Positions 10,480 to 20,867 of a stretch of 64,000 nt of DNA are shown here, piece after piece; position 1 is the stretch's first letter, and each line of letters starts with the position of its first letter. Source of the DNA: Azolla caroliniana (taxonomy: Eukaryota > Polypodiophyta). The notes below the pieces were generated by a model. It saw nothing but the letters and a program-made list of their open reading frames with translations, had not been told where the DNA came from and searched no databases. The stretch covers positions 6,510,001 to 6,574,000 of the forward strand of contig JBHGNT010000022.1 in assembly GCA_043228905.1 (NCBI GenBank), in the 5' to 3' direction. The translations under genes and the position numbers were made by a program.

Positions 10480-12174
10480 TCATTCCCCGCTCGTCGGTTC
10501 TTCCTCGGTTTCGGATCGTTCGTCGTCGCGGTCCAGGCCAACCGGATCCGGCTCGTCGTCGTGACGCTTCTTGAACGCTTTGATCCGCTTCCCCGCTACC
10601 GGTATCACCATTCTCGTACCGTCGAGTTCCGCCAGATGGTACGTCCCGTTGTCGTTGGCGCTTTGTACCACGTAAGGCCCGAACCACCTTCTTGTGAACT
10701 TCCGTGTCGCTCGGTTCTGGTTGTCAAGGTTGCTGTCGTAGACTAGCACCCAGTCGCCTTCCTCGATCTTCTTCGGTCGGAGCCGGTGCGTTCGGTCGAA
10801 CCGGGCTTTGTTCCTCATCCTTGCTTCCCGAAGCTTTTCCGCAGCCTGCTCCACGTCCTCCGGTCTTCCCTCGAGCTGTCGTATACGCGCCGCCAGCAGC
10901 TCCTCCCGGCTCATCTCGTCTCTCCAGTCCACGGTTGCCCACGAGGAGATCGTACGTTCCATCGGCATGACCGGCTTCTGCCCAAACATGAGTTCTACCG
11001 GCATGAATCCGGTTACTGAACTGTGCGTAGTTCGGTCTGGCCACAACGCGTAAGGCAACAACCGCGGCCAGTTCCCGACTTGACCTCCGCATGACCGAAC
11101 TAACGCCTTGACGATCGGTCCGTGTCCGCGCTCCACCTTCCCATTCGCCTCCGGATTGTACGCAGTGGTAAGCGAGAGCTTGACTCCTAGCCGGTCGAAC
11201 AGCTCCTCGGCCTCTTCGGTGTCCAACTCCCCGCGATCAGCCACGATCTTCCCGACGCACCCGTACCGGCATATCACGTCCTCGATCAGGAACCGACATA
11301 CGACCGCGGTCGTTTTGTTCTGAAGGGCGCGGCCTTCCACCTGGTTCGTCAGATCTTCCCGAGCCAAGACCAGATACCGCATCTGTCCTACGCCCATCGG
11401 CATCGTCACCAAATCTACCATCCATTTGAAGTGGATGGTCAGAGGGTACGTAGGGTGAAGCTCGTCCCGATGCCGGACTATGGAGTGCATCTGACAGCTC
11501 TCGCAAGTTGACACGAACCGATGCACGTCCCGGTACAGTCCCGGCCACCAGTACTTCCCCTTTATCTTCTCGAACGTGGCCCACGTTCCACGGTGACCGG
11601 CCCAAGGGCTGTCGTGGTAGCCCGTCAGCAGCTCCTCCTGTTCTTCCTTCATCGCCACCACCCGGAATGGGACGCCGTTCCTCTTCTTCGGGTGCTTCCA
11701 TAAGTATCTGTCCCGGAGAAAGAATCGGTAAGCTTTCTTCCGGATCCGGTTGGCCTCGTCCTTCGTCCACGACGCATCCGGCGTCATCGTCCTCAAAAAT
11801 CCACCGATCTGGAGCCACTCGCCGTCGTACTTGCTCTCGTGGAAGTCGTTAAGTGCCGGAGTGCTTGTCCCATCGGTCGTCACGTACGCTGCCTCGAAGA
11901 AGTCCACGCCGACTTCTTCGTCCTCCGAAACCATGCCGCCCTCGTCATCAAACCTCGCCCTCGAAAGCATGTCGGCCATGGCGTTGTCCTTTCCGGAAAT
12001 GTGCCGTATTTCCGGGTCCAGGGACTTGATGTACACTATCCACCTAAGCATCGCCAGGTCCGGTGTCGCGCATCCGGAAACCATGCCGAGAATTGGCAGG
12101 CAATCCGTCTCGATAATCACTTCTGTCCCGATTAGGTAGTCTTTGTCGGCCTTTACTGCCGAAACGATACCCCA
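10480..12174 (-). CDS. Gypsy-A2 RNase H end and integrase
   Basis: An unbroken frame of about 550 codons, entered by frameshift from the RT segment and therefore without its own start codon. It opens with the RNase H tail (IIETDCLPILGMV, MADMLSRARFDDE). The integrase zinc finger is HHCC (YHDSPWAGHRGT ... CESCQ, near 11620-11490). The catalytic DDE residues are in WMVDLVTMP, VADRGELD and NPEANGKVERGH. A basic C-terminal region (VYDSNLDNQNRATRKF) ends at 10480. I see no chromodomain. A decayed fragment of a related integrase lies at 43022-43850. Confidence 0.85.
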   Translation of the reverse strand, partial: WGIVSAVKADKDYLIGTEVIIETDCLPILGMVSGCATPDLAMLRWIVYIKSLDPEIRHISGKDNAMADMLSRARFDDEGGMVSEDEEVGVDFFEAAYVTTDGTSTPALNDFHESKYDGEWLQIGGFLRTMTPDASWTKDEANRIRKKAYRFFLRDRYLWKHPKKRNGVPFRVVAMKEEQEELLTGYHDSPWAGHRGTWATFEKIKGKYWWPGLYRDVHRFVSTCESCQMHSIVRHRDELHPTYPLTIHFKWMVDLVTMPMGVGQMRYLVLAREDLTNQVEGRALQNKTTAVVCRFLIEDVICRYGCVGKIVADRGELDTEEAEELFDRLGVKLSLTTAYNPEANGKVERGHGPIVKALVRSCGGQVGNWPRLLPYALWPDRTTHSSVTGFMPVELMFGQKPVMPMERTISSWATVDWRDEMSREELLAARIRQLEGRPEDVEQAAEKLREARMRNKARFDRTHRLRPKKIEEGDWVLVYDSNLDNQNRATRKFTRRWFGPYVVQSANDNGTYHLAELDGTRMVIPVAGKRIKAFKKRHDDEPDPVGLDRDDERSETEEEPTSGE

Positions 12175-13940
12175 ACGTACCCTCGCTGTCGCTCACTGAG
12201 GACCTTCACGCCGAATCGGATCGGGAACCGAATGCCGTCCTCGTCTTCTTGGTTGATGACCCACCCGATCCCGGTCGGACTCGTATCCACCGTTATGTAT
12301 ACCGGGGTGCCCTTCTCGTAGACAGCCTTCCGGAGCGCCGATGTTGCCGCAAGAGCTTCCTTCAGCTTCCGGACCGACTCCGTGTGCTCGTCTCGCCACT
12401 CGAATTTTCGCCCTTTCTTCAGCAACCCGTATAGTGGCTCCGCCACGTGGGCGTAATGCGGGATCCATATGTGGTAGAACGCGCATGCCCCCAGGAACCT
12501 CCGAACTTCCGTAACCGAGCTACAATCGGTCTTCATCGCGGAGATGGCTTCCACCTTTGCTGGAGACGGCTTCCGGCCATATGGTCCACATAGGTGTCCG
12601 ACTACCAGGATTTCCGATTGCCCGAAGGCCGATTTCTCCCCGGAGAAGGTGAGCCTCGCATCCTCTAGCCTTTGTAGCACCTTCTCGTAGTCGTCGATGT
12701 GTGTCACCACAAATCGCCGGCATCCGTCCGGCCCGACTGTCTCGTCCTTTTCCTCCACCGGGCACCCCTTGATCGGGATGTCGTCTAGAAACGGCATGGT
12801 GATGTCTGGGATGCAATCCTTCAGTACCTTGTTCATTGTATTCACCATGTGGGCTACCGAGTTGGTCCCTCCCTGTGGCAGGGTACACATTCGCACTAGG
12901 CCGAGGGGGGTTCGCATCGTCGTAATTGTTCTGCTCTCCACGGCTAGCTGGAACTGGTCGTACCCCGAGTACAGATCACCGACCGAGTAAATCGACCTTC
13001 CGGCGAAGGCCTCTGCGAACTCGTCTATGGTCGGTCCGATTCCTGCGTTCCGAATGGTCACTCTATTGACCGGCTGCAGGTCCTGAATGAAGCGCAATGT
13101 TCCGTTTTTCTTTGGTACGGTAAACCATCGGTTCGAGTATGGGGCACTCGACGGTTCGAGAATGCCCATATCGACTTTTTGCCTCAATAGCTCCATCAAC
13201 TTCGGGATGTGGGCTCTCGGTACTGGAATCGGCTTGAGATTCCACGACACATGTGGTACTGTGAATATCACCATCGGCTCCACAATCGTCGGGTCTACGC
13301 ACCCGATCTCTTCCGGCGAAAACGCGAAGGCTTTCCCATGCCTTCTGAGCATTCTCCGAAACCGGTCTTCCTCTGCAGGCAGTAGGAACCCGCCCCCACC
13401 GATCTTGAGCCCCCGGAGCGTCCCGTCGGTGAAGGTGTGTCCTATGCAGGCCGGATCTCGTAAACTGGGGTCCGACGCAACCCCTCTGATTCGGGACTCG
13501 CTGCCCTCCGGTAAGGGTGCCGCGACTGGCCTTACCTTCCGGTCCACAGTCTTGTACTTCGTGCTAACTCGGGCCGTCCGATCCGACCTGAGCCCCCGAC
13601 TGAAGTTCGCGATGACTTTGTACATCTCTTCGGAACATACCGGTATCGTCCGGTCTTCATTAAGGTCTTCTCCGGCTACCTCCCCCAGCATTCCCAAGGT
13701 GTCGTCGAAGGAGACCGCCTCCACAGCTCCGCTGATTTCCTCGTCCGGGCCGAGAACTCCGCACGCTCGAAGTCGCACTTCCGCCCTTGTCTTTTCTCGG
13801 CCGACGATGCCGACTATCATACACCCTCCGTTGTTGGAGAAGCAGAATTTCCTACTTATCGTACAGGGTTCCTTCGGTTTCGGTTCTATCGTACAGTCGT
13901 GGGGTCTTTCCCGAGTGTCCGGGCTGTCTCGGCCCCACAC
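12153..13940 (-). CDS. Gypsy-A2 reverse transcriptase and RNase H
   Basis: 595 codons without a usual start; it would follow the protease by frameshift. After a ~180-residue connecting region the RT begins near YSNRWFTVPKKNGTLRF. The fingers and palm are clear (FIQDLQPVNRVT, YSVGDLYSGYDQFQL, LPQGGTNSVAHM), with the catalytic motif FLDDIPIKG at about 12795-12770, where the usual Tyr is Phe. The thumb (EILVVGHLCGPYGRKPS) and RNase H (YITVDTSPTGIGWVI) follow. The frame fails at SERQRGYVGV near 12170, and the next frame resumes at GIVSAVKADKDYLIG, so one indel splits RNase H. Confidence 0.85.
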   Translation of the reverse strand: MWGRDSPDTRERPHDCTIEPKPKEPCTISRKFCFSNNGGCMIVGIVGREKTRAEVRLRACGVLGPDEEISGAVEAVSFDDTLGMLGEVAGEDLNEDRTIPVCSEEMYKVIANFSRGLRSDRTARVSTKYKTVDRKVRPVAAPLPEGSESRIRGVASDPSLRDPACIGHTFTDGTLRGLKIGGGGFLLPAEEDRFRRMLRRHGKAFAFSPEEIGCVDPTIVEPMVIFTVPHVSWNLKPIPVPRAHIPKLMELLRQKVDMGILEPSSAPYSNRWFTVPKKNGTLRFIQDLQPVNRVTIRNAGIGPTIDEFAEAFAGRSIYSVGDLYSGYDQFQLAVESRTITTMRTPLGLVRMCTLPQGGTNSVAHMVNTMNKVLKDCIPDITMPFLDDIPIKGCPVEEKDETVGPDGCRRFVVTHIDDYEKVLQRLEDARLTFSGEKSAFGQSEILVVGHLCGPYGRKPSPAKVEAISAMKTDCSSVTEVRRFLGACAFYHIWIPHYAHVAEPLYGLLKKGRKFEWRDEHTESVRKLKEALAATSALRKAVYEKGTPVYITVDTSPTGIGWVINQEDEDGIRFPIRFGVKVLSERQRGYVGVSFRQ

Positions 13941-13954
13941 CTTGGCAGCCCTCT

Positions 13955-14836
13955 CTAAAAATCCTCCCAGTTCTCGCCACCGAGGGATTCGCGGTTTCTC
14001 TCGTGGTTTGGCCGCACCGTCAAAAATTGAACCGAATGGCGCCCGTCCTGGCTTTTGACCCTCGCGTAGGCCGAACCGTTGTCCAGCACCTTGGTCTCCA
14101 TTCGCGCCGCCGTGATGTATGGTTCCCCTAATATGACCGGGTGCGAGGACGTCTCCTGTACGAAGAAGTGCTGGTCAAGCTCGACGTCGCCGATCTTGAC
14201 TCGCACGTTTGGGCAGGCCCCATGCAGTTCCTCGGTGGCGCGCGTCGCCGCCCGTATCTTCCACCCGTGCTTGGTGTTGATCGGCCACTTTCCCTTCTTA
14301 TAGAAGTCCATGGACATCAGGTTTATTTCCGAACCGTGGTCCACCAATGCCACCACCGGTTCCTGAACATCTACGATCTTTACCGGGGTCTCCGTGGTCG
14401 CTCGGGCCCAATGCGGCCTTGAATAGTGGCTCTCCGCCCACTCATCTTTCAGCGCCATGTCGTCGATGTGCATCGTCCGCATCTCCACCGGTCTTTCCGG
14501 TTCCGTCTTCGTCGACAGCCTCTTCCGCTTCACCAGGTCCACAATGGAGTCGTGGAACTCCTTCTTTGCGATCCCTAGCACCTCTCGCAACGACAGCTCC
14601 ACTTTGTTGTCGAGGATCCGTTCTTCTAGGACCTTTCGTAGGTCCGTAGTCCTTTCTATTTCCGTCCCCAGTCGGTATCCGCCCTTCCTGGGGTTATCTT
14701 GCGCGCTGGACCCACCGGCATCGTTCCGTCGTTGCCCGAATCGGGTCTCGTACCGTTGCGAGGGCCCGGCCGCTCCGGCTCTGCGAAATCGCCGCAGTCC
14801 TTCCGAATGTGGCCGACATCGTCGCACCACATGCAC
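13955..14836 (-). CDS. Gypsy-A2 aspartic protease segment
   Basis: The coding part starts near the Gag stop; upstream of ~14690 the frame is only an alternate reading of Gag. The protease core is ALVDHGSEINLMS (about 14360-14325), with His where most retropepsins have Thr or Ser after the catalytic Asp. It is followed by ACPNVRVKIGDVELDQHFF and the HPVILGEPYI flap-side block. Proteases of this element type cleave the polyprotein in the particle. It sits between Gag and RT in the expected order, in a different frame from both. Confidence 0.75.
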   Translation of the reverse strand: MHVVRRCRPHSEGLRRFRRAGAAGPSQRYETRFGQRRNDAGGSSAQDNPRKGGYRLGTEIERTTDLRKVLEERILDNKVELSLREVLGIAKKEFHDSIVDLVKRKRLSTKTEPERPVEMRTMHIDDMALKDEWAESHYSRPHWARATTETPVKIVDVQEPVVALVDHGSEINLMSMDFYKKGKWPINTKHGWKIRAATRATEELHGACPNVRVKIGDVELDQHFFVQETSSHPVILGEPYITAARMETKVLDNGSAYARVKSQDGRHSVQFLTVRPNHERNRESLGGENWEDF

Positions 14837-15690
14837 CTGTTCCCCACTGCCGGCCGTCGGTCACGAGCCGGTTCGCCGCCTTCCCTTCGAGTCTGGGCAA
14901 TCTGGAGATCCTTTATCGCCCGCGTCAACTCCTCCAGCGCTGCTCCTCCAGACGAGCCATTGACCATGCCGGTCGAAGCCGGACCGGTTTCGAGCCATTC
15001 CCGGGTTTCTTCCCTTCGCACTTGCGGTGCCGGTTCAAGCCTCCTTGCTGTGACAGAGCCCGCACCGGCCGCCCCGTTGTCAGCCCATTCTCGCCGTTTG
15101 TCGAAACGGCCACAGACTCTCTTAACCGCAGCCCAGTCGGTTGTCAGCCCGTCTTCGGTTTCCAGCAAGGAGCCGACTTGATCCCGGTCCCGCTCGTCCA
15201 CCGACTTGACGAACAGTAGGACCCGGCTCGTATCCAGAACGGTTCGGTCAAGCGCCGAAAGGAGCGCAAAGCGTTCTTCGAACTCCCGGAGGAGTGCCGA
15301 CGCGTTTCTTCCCTTGCCGGGGGACTCCACCCATTCCATGAAGTCTCGTTTCGAAAGCCGGAGCGCGTCGTCCAGCCCGTATTTTTCTAGGAGTCGGCCT
15401 TCTAACTCCTCCCAGGTACGGCTCTCTGCCCGCACCTCGAGCACCCCCGCATGGATGCTCGGCATCGCTACTCGAGGAAACTCGGCGAGACGCCTCTCTT
15501 CCGGAATGTCCCGCATCAACATTTCTGCCCCGTAGGACGCCAAATACTTCGTGGCATCCTTTCCACTGAACCGGCGGATCGTACCGACGACCGCCTCAAT
15601 GGCTCTGTCGAGGGCGCCGGTGCCCTCGCGTGCACTCAATATCCGATCCACGGCCGAAGCCATGGCCTCTGCAAGATCCGACCCCTTCAT
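14656..15690 (-). CDS. Gypsy-A2 Gag
   Basis: I choose ATG at 15690 (MKGSDLAEAMASAVDRIL); the frame is open back into the primer site but only through a GTG. The 344-aa product has a helical capsid-like region (FSGKDATKYLASYGAEM, EFEERFALLSALDR) and a CX2CX4HX4C zinc knuckle, CMWCDDVGHIRKDC, near 14840-14800. Gag coats the genomic RNA. The stop at 14656 lies just past the point where the protease frame takes over, so Gag and protease overlap in different frames. The Gag of gypsy-D1 (20848-22092) is a clear homologue. Confidence 0.85.
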   Translation of the reverse strand: MKGSDLAEAMASAVDRILSAREGTGALDRAIEAVVGTIRRFSGKDATKYLASYGAEMLMRDIPEERRLAEFPRVAMPSIHAGVLEVRAESRTWEELEGRLLEKYGLDDALRLSKRDFMEWVESPGKGRNASALLREFEERFALLSALDRTVLDTSRVLLFVKSVDERDRDQVGSLLETEDGLTTDWAAVKRVCGRFDKRREWADNGAAGAGSVTARRLEPAPQVRREETREWLETGPASTGMVNGSSGGAALEELTRAIKDLQIAQTRREGGEPARDRRPAVGNRCMWCDDVGHIRKDCGDFAEPERPGPRNGTRPDSGNDGTMPVGPARKITPGRADTDWGRK

Positions 15691-15712
15691 CTTTTGCTCT
15701 TCTGCCGCCTCT

Positions 15713-15730
15713 TTCACGTCGGGTTCACCA
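15713..15730 (-). other. Gypsy-A2 primer binding site, tRNA-Trp type
   Basis: The minus strand reads TGGTGAACCCGACGTGAA, five bases inside the LTR end. It is identical to the gypsy-A1 and gypsy-D sites. Confidence 0.85.
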
Positions 15731-15735
15731 AAAGA

Positions 15736-16365
15736 TGTCGAGGTTTTCCTCGTGGATGCGTGGAGTGAGGCGGGACCTCAGGGGTCCTGTACCGAAGAGC
15801 AAGAGAGGAAGGACAAGAGACCCACTACGTGCGAGCGTAGATTCACAGGGACACGGCCCTTTGACACAAAGACGCGAGTGGGACAGCGACACAGAGAGAC
15901 ACGAATGTATGTATCTATTAACAAAGACAACAACAAGAACACGGAAGCAACAAGAACACGAAGTCGGTTACAACCGAACAGGCCGGCGAATAGATGCCGA
16001 TGCCTGTTCGTAAACGCACAGAAAGACAGGAGCAGGTTGGAGGTGCTGCCGGAAGCACTTGGGCATTCCTCAGAGCAGCGCGAGCCTCCCGAAACCTGCA
16101 CAGAAGGAAGCTATGGAGTTTGCGAACCAGAGAGAGAGAGAGAAGCCTTCGCACGCAAACCGACAGCGCTTCGTCCTCGACTCTCCGCGATCCCCTCCCC
16201 CTTCTCGTCTCCCTCCTTTTTATAGGCAAGGAAGGAGCCGTTTCCCCTTTACTTCCTACCCACTAAATCTACTTGCCTAGGATCTTCTACGGATAACATT
16301 CGAGAAGAGCCGGTTCCTACGCTCCTGTGCACCGATTCCGCTTGTGGACGGTTTTCTTCATGACA
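15736..16365 (-). repeat. 5' LTR of gypsy-A2 (630 bp)
   Basis: Plus-strand ends are TGTCGAGGTTTTCC and TTCTTCATGACA. The flank after it is GCGT, matching the RCGT pattern seen at other insertions of this group. It resumes Copia-1 at SNHMTSHKEW. Confidence 0.9.
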
Positions 16366-18671
16366 GCGTCAAACCACATGACGAGCCATAAGGAGTGGTT
16401 TTCGTACCTTGAAAAACCGATACAACCTGGAGTAGTCGCAACTGGAGACGACACTCCGCATCCGATCGCGAATGGCGGAGAAGTTCCCCTTACCCATGTC
16501 GGGCAGAAAGGGAAACTCATGAACGTGCTACACATTCCGACAATCACGAAGAACTTGGTCTCGGTCGGACAGATCGTCGACCAAGGGATGGAGGTTCGGT
16601 TTACACACCTCGGGTGCTTCATTGAGGAAGAAGGCCGTGTGATTGCGCAAGGGCGCAGAGACGGGAGGATGTTCATCCTCGATTCCACTGACGGCGGCAC
16701 CGCAATGTTCGCAAAGGGACAAAAATCCGAGTCGGACATCGACTTGTGGCACAAGTGAATAGGCCACGTCAACTACCAGCGGCTTCAAGATCTGGAATCG
16801 AAACAGGTAGTGTTCGGATTGCCCAAATTTAGTGGCCGAAAGGCACAAATTTGTGAAGCCTGCCAGCTCGGGAAGCAACACCGACTTCCTTTCCCAAACG
16901 AGCGAAACCGGAGCCGGAACAAGCTCGACCTTATACACTCCGATGTATGGGGGCTGGCACAAAACGTTAGTCTTGGTGGGAGCCGATATTTCGTCTCCTT
17001 CATCGACGACCACACGCGGCACACGTGGATCTACCTCATTGAGAGGAAGAGCGAAGTCTTCGACTGTTTCCGGGACCTCAAAGGGTTCGTGGAGACGGAA
17101 ACGGGATGAAAGATCAAGTGCCTGCGGTCGGATGGCGGGAAAGAGTACTTTTCTGGTCAATTCAACGGTTACCTACAACAAATGGGAATTCGGCGCGAAT
17201 TCAGATGTAGATACACGCCGGAACAGAACGGCGTGGCCGAGAGGAAGAATTGGTCAGTTGTGGAAACGACACGAGCAATGCTGGAGGAGAAGAGCTTGCC
17301 CAAGTTATACTGGGCCGAGGCGGTAAGGACCGCGGTATACATCCAGAACCGGATCGGAGACAAAGTGTCGGTGCACGAGCTATATTTCGGAATGAAGCCA
17401 AACTTGCGACACTTGAGGGTGTTCGGTAGCATTGCGTATGTGCATGTACCGAAGGAGAAAAGGAGGAAGCTGGACGCAAAGGCCGAGAAATGCATCTTGG
17501 TCGATTACTCGGATGAGCAGAAGGGTTATAAGTGCTATAATCCTCGCACCAAACAAGCGCGTGTTAGCCGCGACATTGTGTTTGACGAGTCCGCGTCCTG
17601 GTACCAGCCCCTGACTCCGAACCCCGACTCCAATCCGAGTTTTGACGATGAGGTCAGCGAGGCCGAGATGCCTCCGGATGAGCCCGAAATCCAGACCCGC
17701 GAAGAGAGTCCGATTTCACTCTGTTTAAGTGGACCGATTGGACGACTGAGTCGGCATGATTAGTCCGATGAAGAGCCGGCGAGTAGTGGAGACTCGGCCG
17801 TGCATTCCCCGCGCAGGAAGTCGAGGAGACGGCTTACGCACAAAGAGAAAGGGAAGAAGAAGGTGTCGGATTCCGGCACGGATAGGAACGAGTCAGACCG
17901 ACGCGAGTCCGACTCCGAGGGAACCGGTGACAGGTCTTTAAAGGTGAAGTCCGCGTCGACAGAGAAGGCCTCGACATCAGCTAATGTGAGATTACGCCGA
18001 TCTACCCGCCAGAAGAATCCTGTTTTGCGGTTCGGATACAACGAGTACATGGCGCATCATTATGCGTACATGACCCGTGTAGCGGAAGTGCGTGAGCCGG
18101 AGAGCTACGCAGAAGCGGCTAAAGACGCGAATTGGCATGCCGTGATGGAGGAAGAGATGCACGCATTGGCGGAGAACGAGACCTGGGACCTGGTTGACGC
18201 ACCAACAAGGGTAAAACCGATCTGGTGTAGGTGGGTGTACAAGGTCAAGTACAACACCGATGGCTCGGTCAACCGGTACAAGGATCGGCTAGTGGCAAAG
18301 GGCTACGTGCAGAAACACGACATTGACTACGATGAGATGTTTGCGCCGGTCGCGAAAATGACGACCGTCCGTGTTTTGCTCGCAGTAGCTGCGGTGAAGC
18401 GGTGGCACTTACATCAGATGGATGTCAAGAATGCGTTCCTCCAAGGTGACCTTGAGGAACAGGTGTACATGGTACAACCCCTCGGATTTCACTCTGGAAC
18501 GAACTCCTCGGCAGTATGCCGACTGAAGAAGTCCCTTTACGGACTAAAGCAAGCCCCAGATGCCTGGAACGCAAAGATCACGAAACAACTGCGTCGGATG
18601 GGCTTCGTCACGTCAAAATCGGACTCTTCCCTGTTCATTCGGAAAGGTCGACTCGGACCGGTTATTATTTT
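16366..18671 (+). pseudogene. Copia-1 protease end, integrase and RT N-terminal half
   Basis: Begins at SNHMTSHKEW, just after the lost protease active site DSGA. The integrase is complete in outline: zinc finger LWHK...GHVNY...CEACQLGK, then [17 protein letters not shown] and [12 protein letters not shown] carrying the DDE residues. A Ser/Glu-rich linker leads to RT ([15 protein letters not shown]-type block, [45 protein letters not shown]). In-frame stops are at 16756-16758 (TGA), 17107-17109 (TGA) and 17761-17763 (TAG); the first falls where Copia-2 reads CGG. It is cut at 18671 by Copia-2, just before the YVDD motif. Confidence 0.9.
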
Positions 18672-19066
18672 TGTTGAGCGGCAAGCTCAACCGGAGCCGG
18701 ATCGGCTGAATAAGCCGGAGCCGGTAAGCGAGACGGATCGGGCGAAACGGATCGGTATTACGGTGAGCAACCGAACCGGCAAGCAGTGGAGGCCGGGTGC
18801 AATCCGTAACCGGCAGTCCAATCGGAAGCCTAGTACAGGATAGACTACAAGGTAGCTATAGTCTCGTAGTAAGTGTCAGATGCTCGTGTGAGCATTGAAG
18901 TACACGGTACTTCTGTCAGTCCCAAGAGGACTTGTATAAATAGTGCTACTTAGCACAGTGTGTGTACAGAGTCTTGATATAATTTTGAAATTACGTTCTG
19001 CTCTCTCTGTCTCTCTCTCTCTGTGTTGTTCTCTGTTTTACGCTTCCGCAAACACTTACGTTTACA
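18672..19066 (+). repeat. 5' LTR of Copia-2 (395 bp)
   Basis: Starts TGTTGAGCGGCAAGCTCAAC and ends ACGTTTACA. TATAAATA is at 18935-18942, with the palindrome GAAGTAC-ACG-GTACTTC just upstream and GTGCT-ACTT-AGCAC just downstream. Confidence 0.95.
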
Positions 19067-19078
19067 TGGTATCAGAGC
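19067..19078 (+). other. Copia-2 primer binding site (initiator Met tRNA)
   Basis: TGGTATCAGAGC directly abuts the LTR; exact plant iMet complement. Confidence 0.9.
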
Positions 19079-19160
19079 GCGAGGGTTGAGAACCTCTGCT
19101 GCAGACATTTACTCTTGAGAAGAAAACCCTAACAGGTCGAAAACAGACACAGTAGAAGAC

Positions 19161-20329
19161 ATGGATAGAGGCATGGCTATGTCGCTCCCAGTGGAGAAGC
19201 TCGACAGGAGCAACTATGCATCCTGGTCTTACAAGATGCACCAGTACCTGCTTGGACACGGATACTGGAGTTATGTCGAAGGAGCGAATGATGCGGCGCC
19301 CAACTCGGCACACAAGGACTTCCCGGTATGGGAACAAGCGGCAAGCAGGGTGATGTACTGCTTCGCGTCCAGTGTCGGCGATCAGCTGCTTAGCCACATC
19401 CGTGACGCCAAAACACCGAAGGATGCTTGGGGGAACCTGAAAAAGGTTTTCGCCGCAAGCACCACTGCCCGGAAGCTGCAACTCAAACAGGAGTTGAGCA
19501 ATGTTCGACAGAAGAACATGACCGTGGTAGACTACACGGGCCGGATAAAGGAAATCTGCGACTCGCTCGCCTCTATCAATGTTACCGTAGAGGAAGACGA
19601 GATGGTGCAGGTATGTCTCGGAGGCCTGGCGTCCAAGTTCGGAGCGTTCCGGATTGCGGTGTGTACAAGGGAGAATACCCCCTCATTCTTCGACTTACAG
19701 TCGATGCTCCTTGTGGAGGAGAACCACGCCAGTGCATCTACCAGTGCATCCCCGGACAGCCGAATGCTGTACACGGGAACGGATCGGCTCCGTGGGCGTG
19801 GTGGAAGAGGTGGGTCGGCATGCAATGGAGGCGGCCGGCAAGAGCAGGAACGGAGGCACTATGAGCGTGCCGACAGCAGTTCCGGGACTTCCACAAGCAG
19901 GGGGAGTCAAGGCGGTGCCGGAGGCCGGCAAGACAAATCCGCTACGGAATGCTGGTACTGTGGAAAAAAAGGCCACAGGGAAAGTGAGTGCTGGAGATAG
20001 CGTGCCGATTCGGACAAATCCGGATCCGGAAAGACCGGTAAGGATGGCCGACAAAACTCGCACTACGCAAACGGATCAGGAGGATCCGGAACCGGAAAGG
20101 CCGGTAAGGGGCCAGCCTTGGTGATGAATCACAAGGCAAACTCAATGAAGGAGACCACTTCCAAAACGGAGGAAGTGTGGTATGTTGATTCCGGAGCGTC
20201 GAACCACATGACGAGCCACAAAGAGTGGTTCTCCTTTCTGGAGAAACCGGATCAACCAGGAGTAGTCGAAACCGGAGACGACACTCCTCACCCAATCGTG
20301 CACGTCGGAGAAGTCCCTCTAAGCCACGT
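19161..20329 (+). pseudogene. Copia-2 Gag and start of protease
   Basis: ATG 19161. Residues 1-200 match the plant copia Gag fold (YASWSYKMHQYLLGHGYW, LKQELSNVRQKNMTVVDY, EDEMVQVCLGGL). A Gly/Arg/Ser-rich tract leads to the zinc knuckle CWYCGKKGHRESEC at ~265-278. TAG at 19998-20000 follows CWR, where Copia-4 has Lys. The frame then continues to the protease core VWYVDSGASNHMTSHKEW (~20175-20230) and is cut after SHV at 20329 by gypsy-D1. Without the TAG it would be one Gag-Pol frame, as is usual for copia. Confidence 0.9.
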
Positions 20330-20867
20330 TGTCGTGCCCTTCGGCTCCGGATCGTTGCGTGAGTCGGGTGGGAACCGCCGAGGTTTTTTGACTAGGAGGA
20401 AGAGGAATACAACTTAAGGCTAGTTATGAATAGTGGAAAGAGAAGTAAGATAGCAATCTCGTGAATCCCACAAGTTTAGTGTAATTAAAACAATATTTAG
20501 ATTATAAGAGCAATTAGATGGCAAAATTCGTGAATCCCACGAGTATATTAGATTGATCCAACCTTGTATATTAATCAACAACCTTATACATATTTCTCTC
20601 CTCCTTATATAAAGATGGAAGAGGCTAAGCATGGCTTCATGCTTTTTCACCTAAAGTGTCCATGCACACTAAATGTGCATGTGATGCTTTGTCATTTCCT
20701 AAATATAGGGCTCATGCACGCTAGATGTGCATGAGTCACTTTTAATGGCACGTGTAAATAAAATATTCACACTCTAAAGAATACATGATTTTTACCTTTT
20801 AATAAAGGTATGTGTAAATAAAGGTCTTATACGTATTAAATCTATATTTATAACACTAAAGATAAGT
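20330..20867 (-). repeat. Truncated 3' LTR of gypsy-D1
   Basis: TGTCGTGCCCTTCGGC through GATAAGT. It lacks the tRNA-like module and terminal hairpin present at 22668-22836 in the other LTR. Confidence 0.9.

Larger units (their letters stand above)
10196..16365 (-). mobile_element. Gypsy-A2: Ty3/gypsy element with gag and pol
   Basis: Read on the minus strand: 5' LTR 16365-15736, primer site 15730-15713, gag, protease, RT/RNase H, integrase, polypurine tract 10420-10407, and a truncated 3' LTR 10406-10196. The shared 211 bp of the two LTRs differ at three positions that I see, all C/T. The base after the 5' LTR starts GCGTC. Pol is of the FLDD type with a DHG protease, unlike gypsy-B, and I associate this type with an uncommon gypsy branch. 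All domains are recognisable but lie in four reading-frame segments. Confidence 0.9.
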
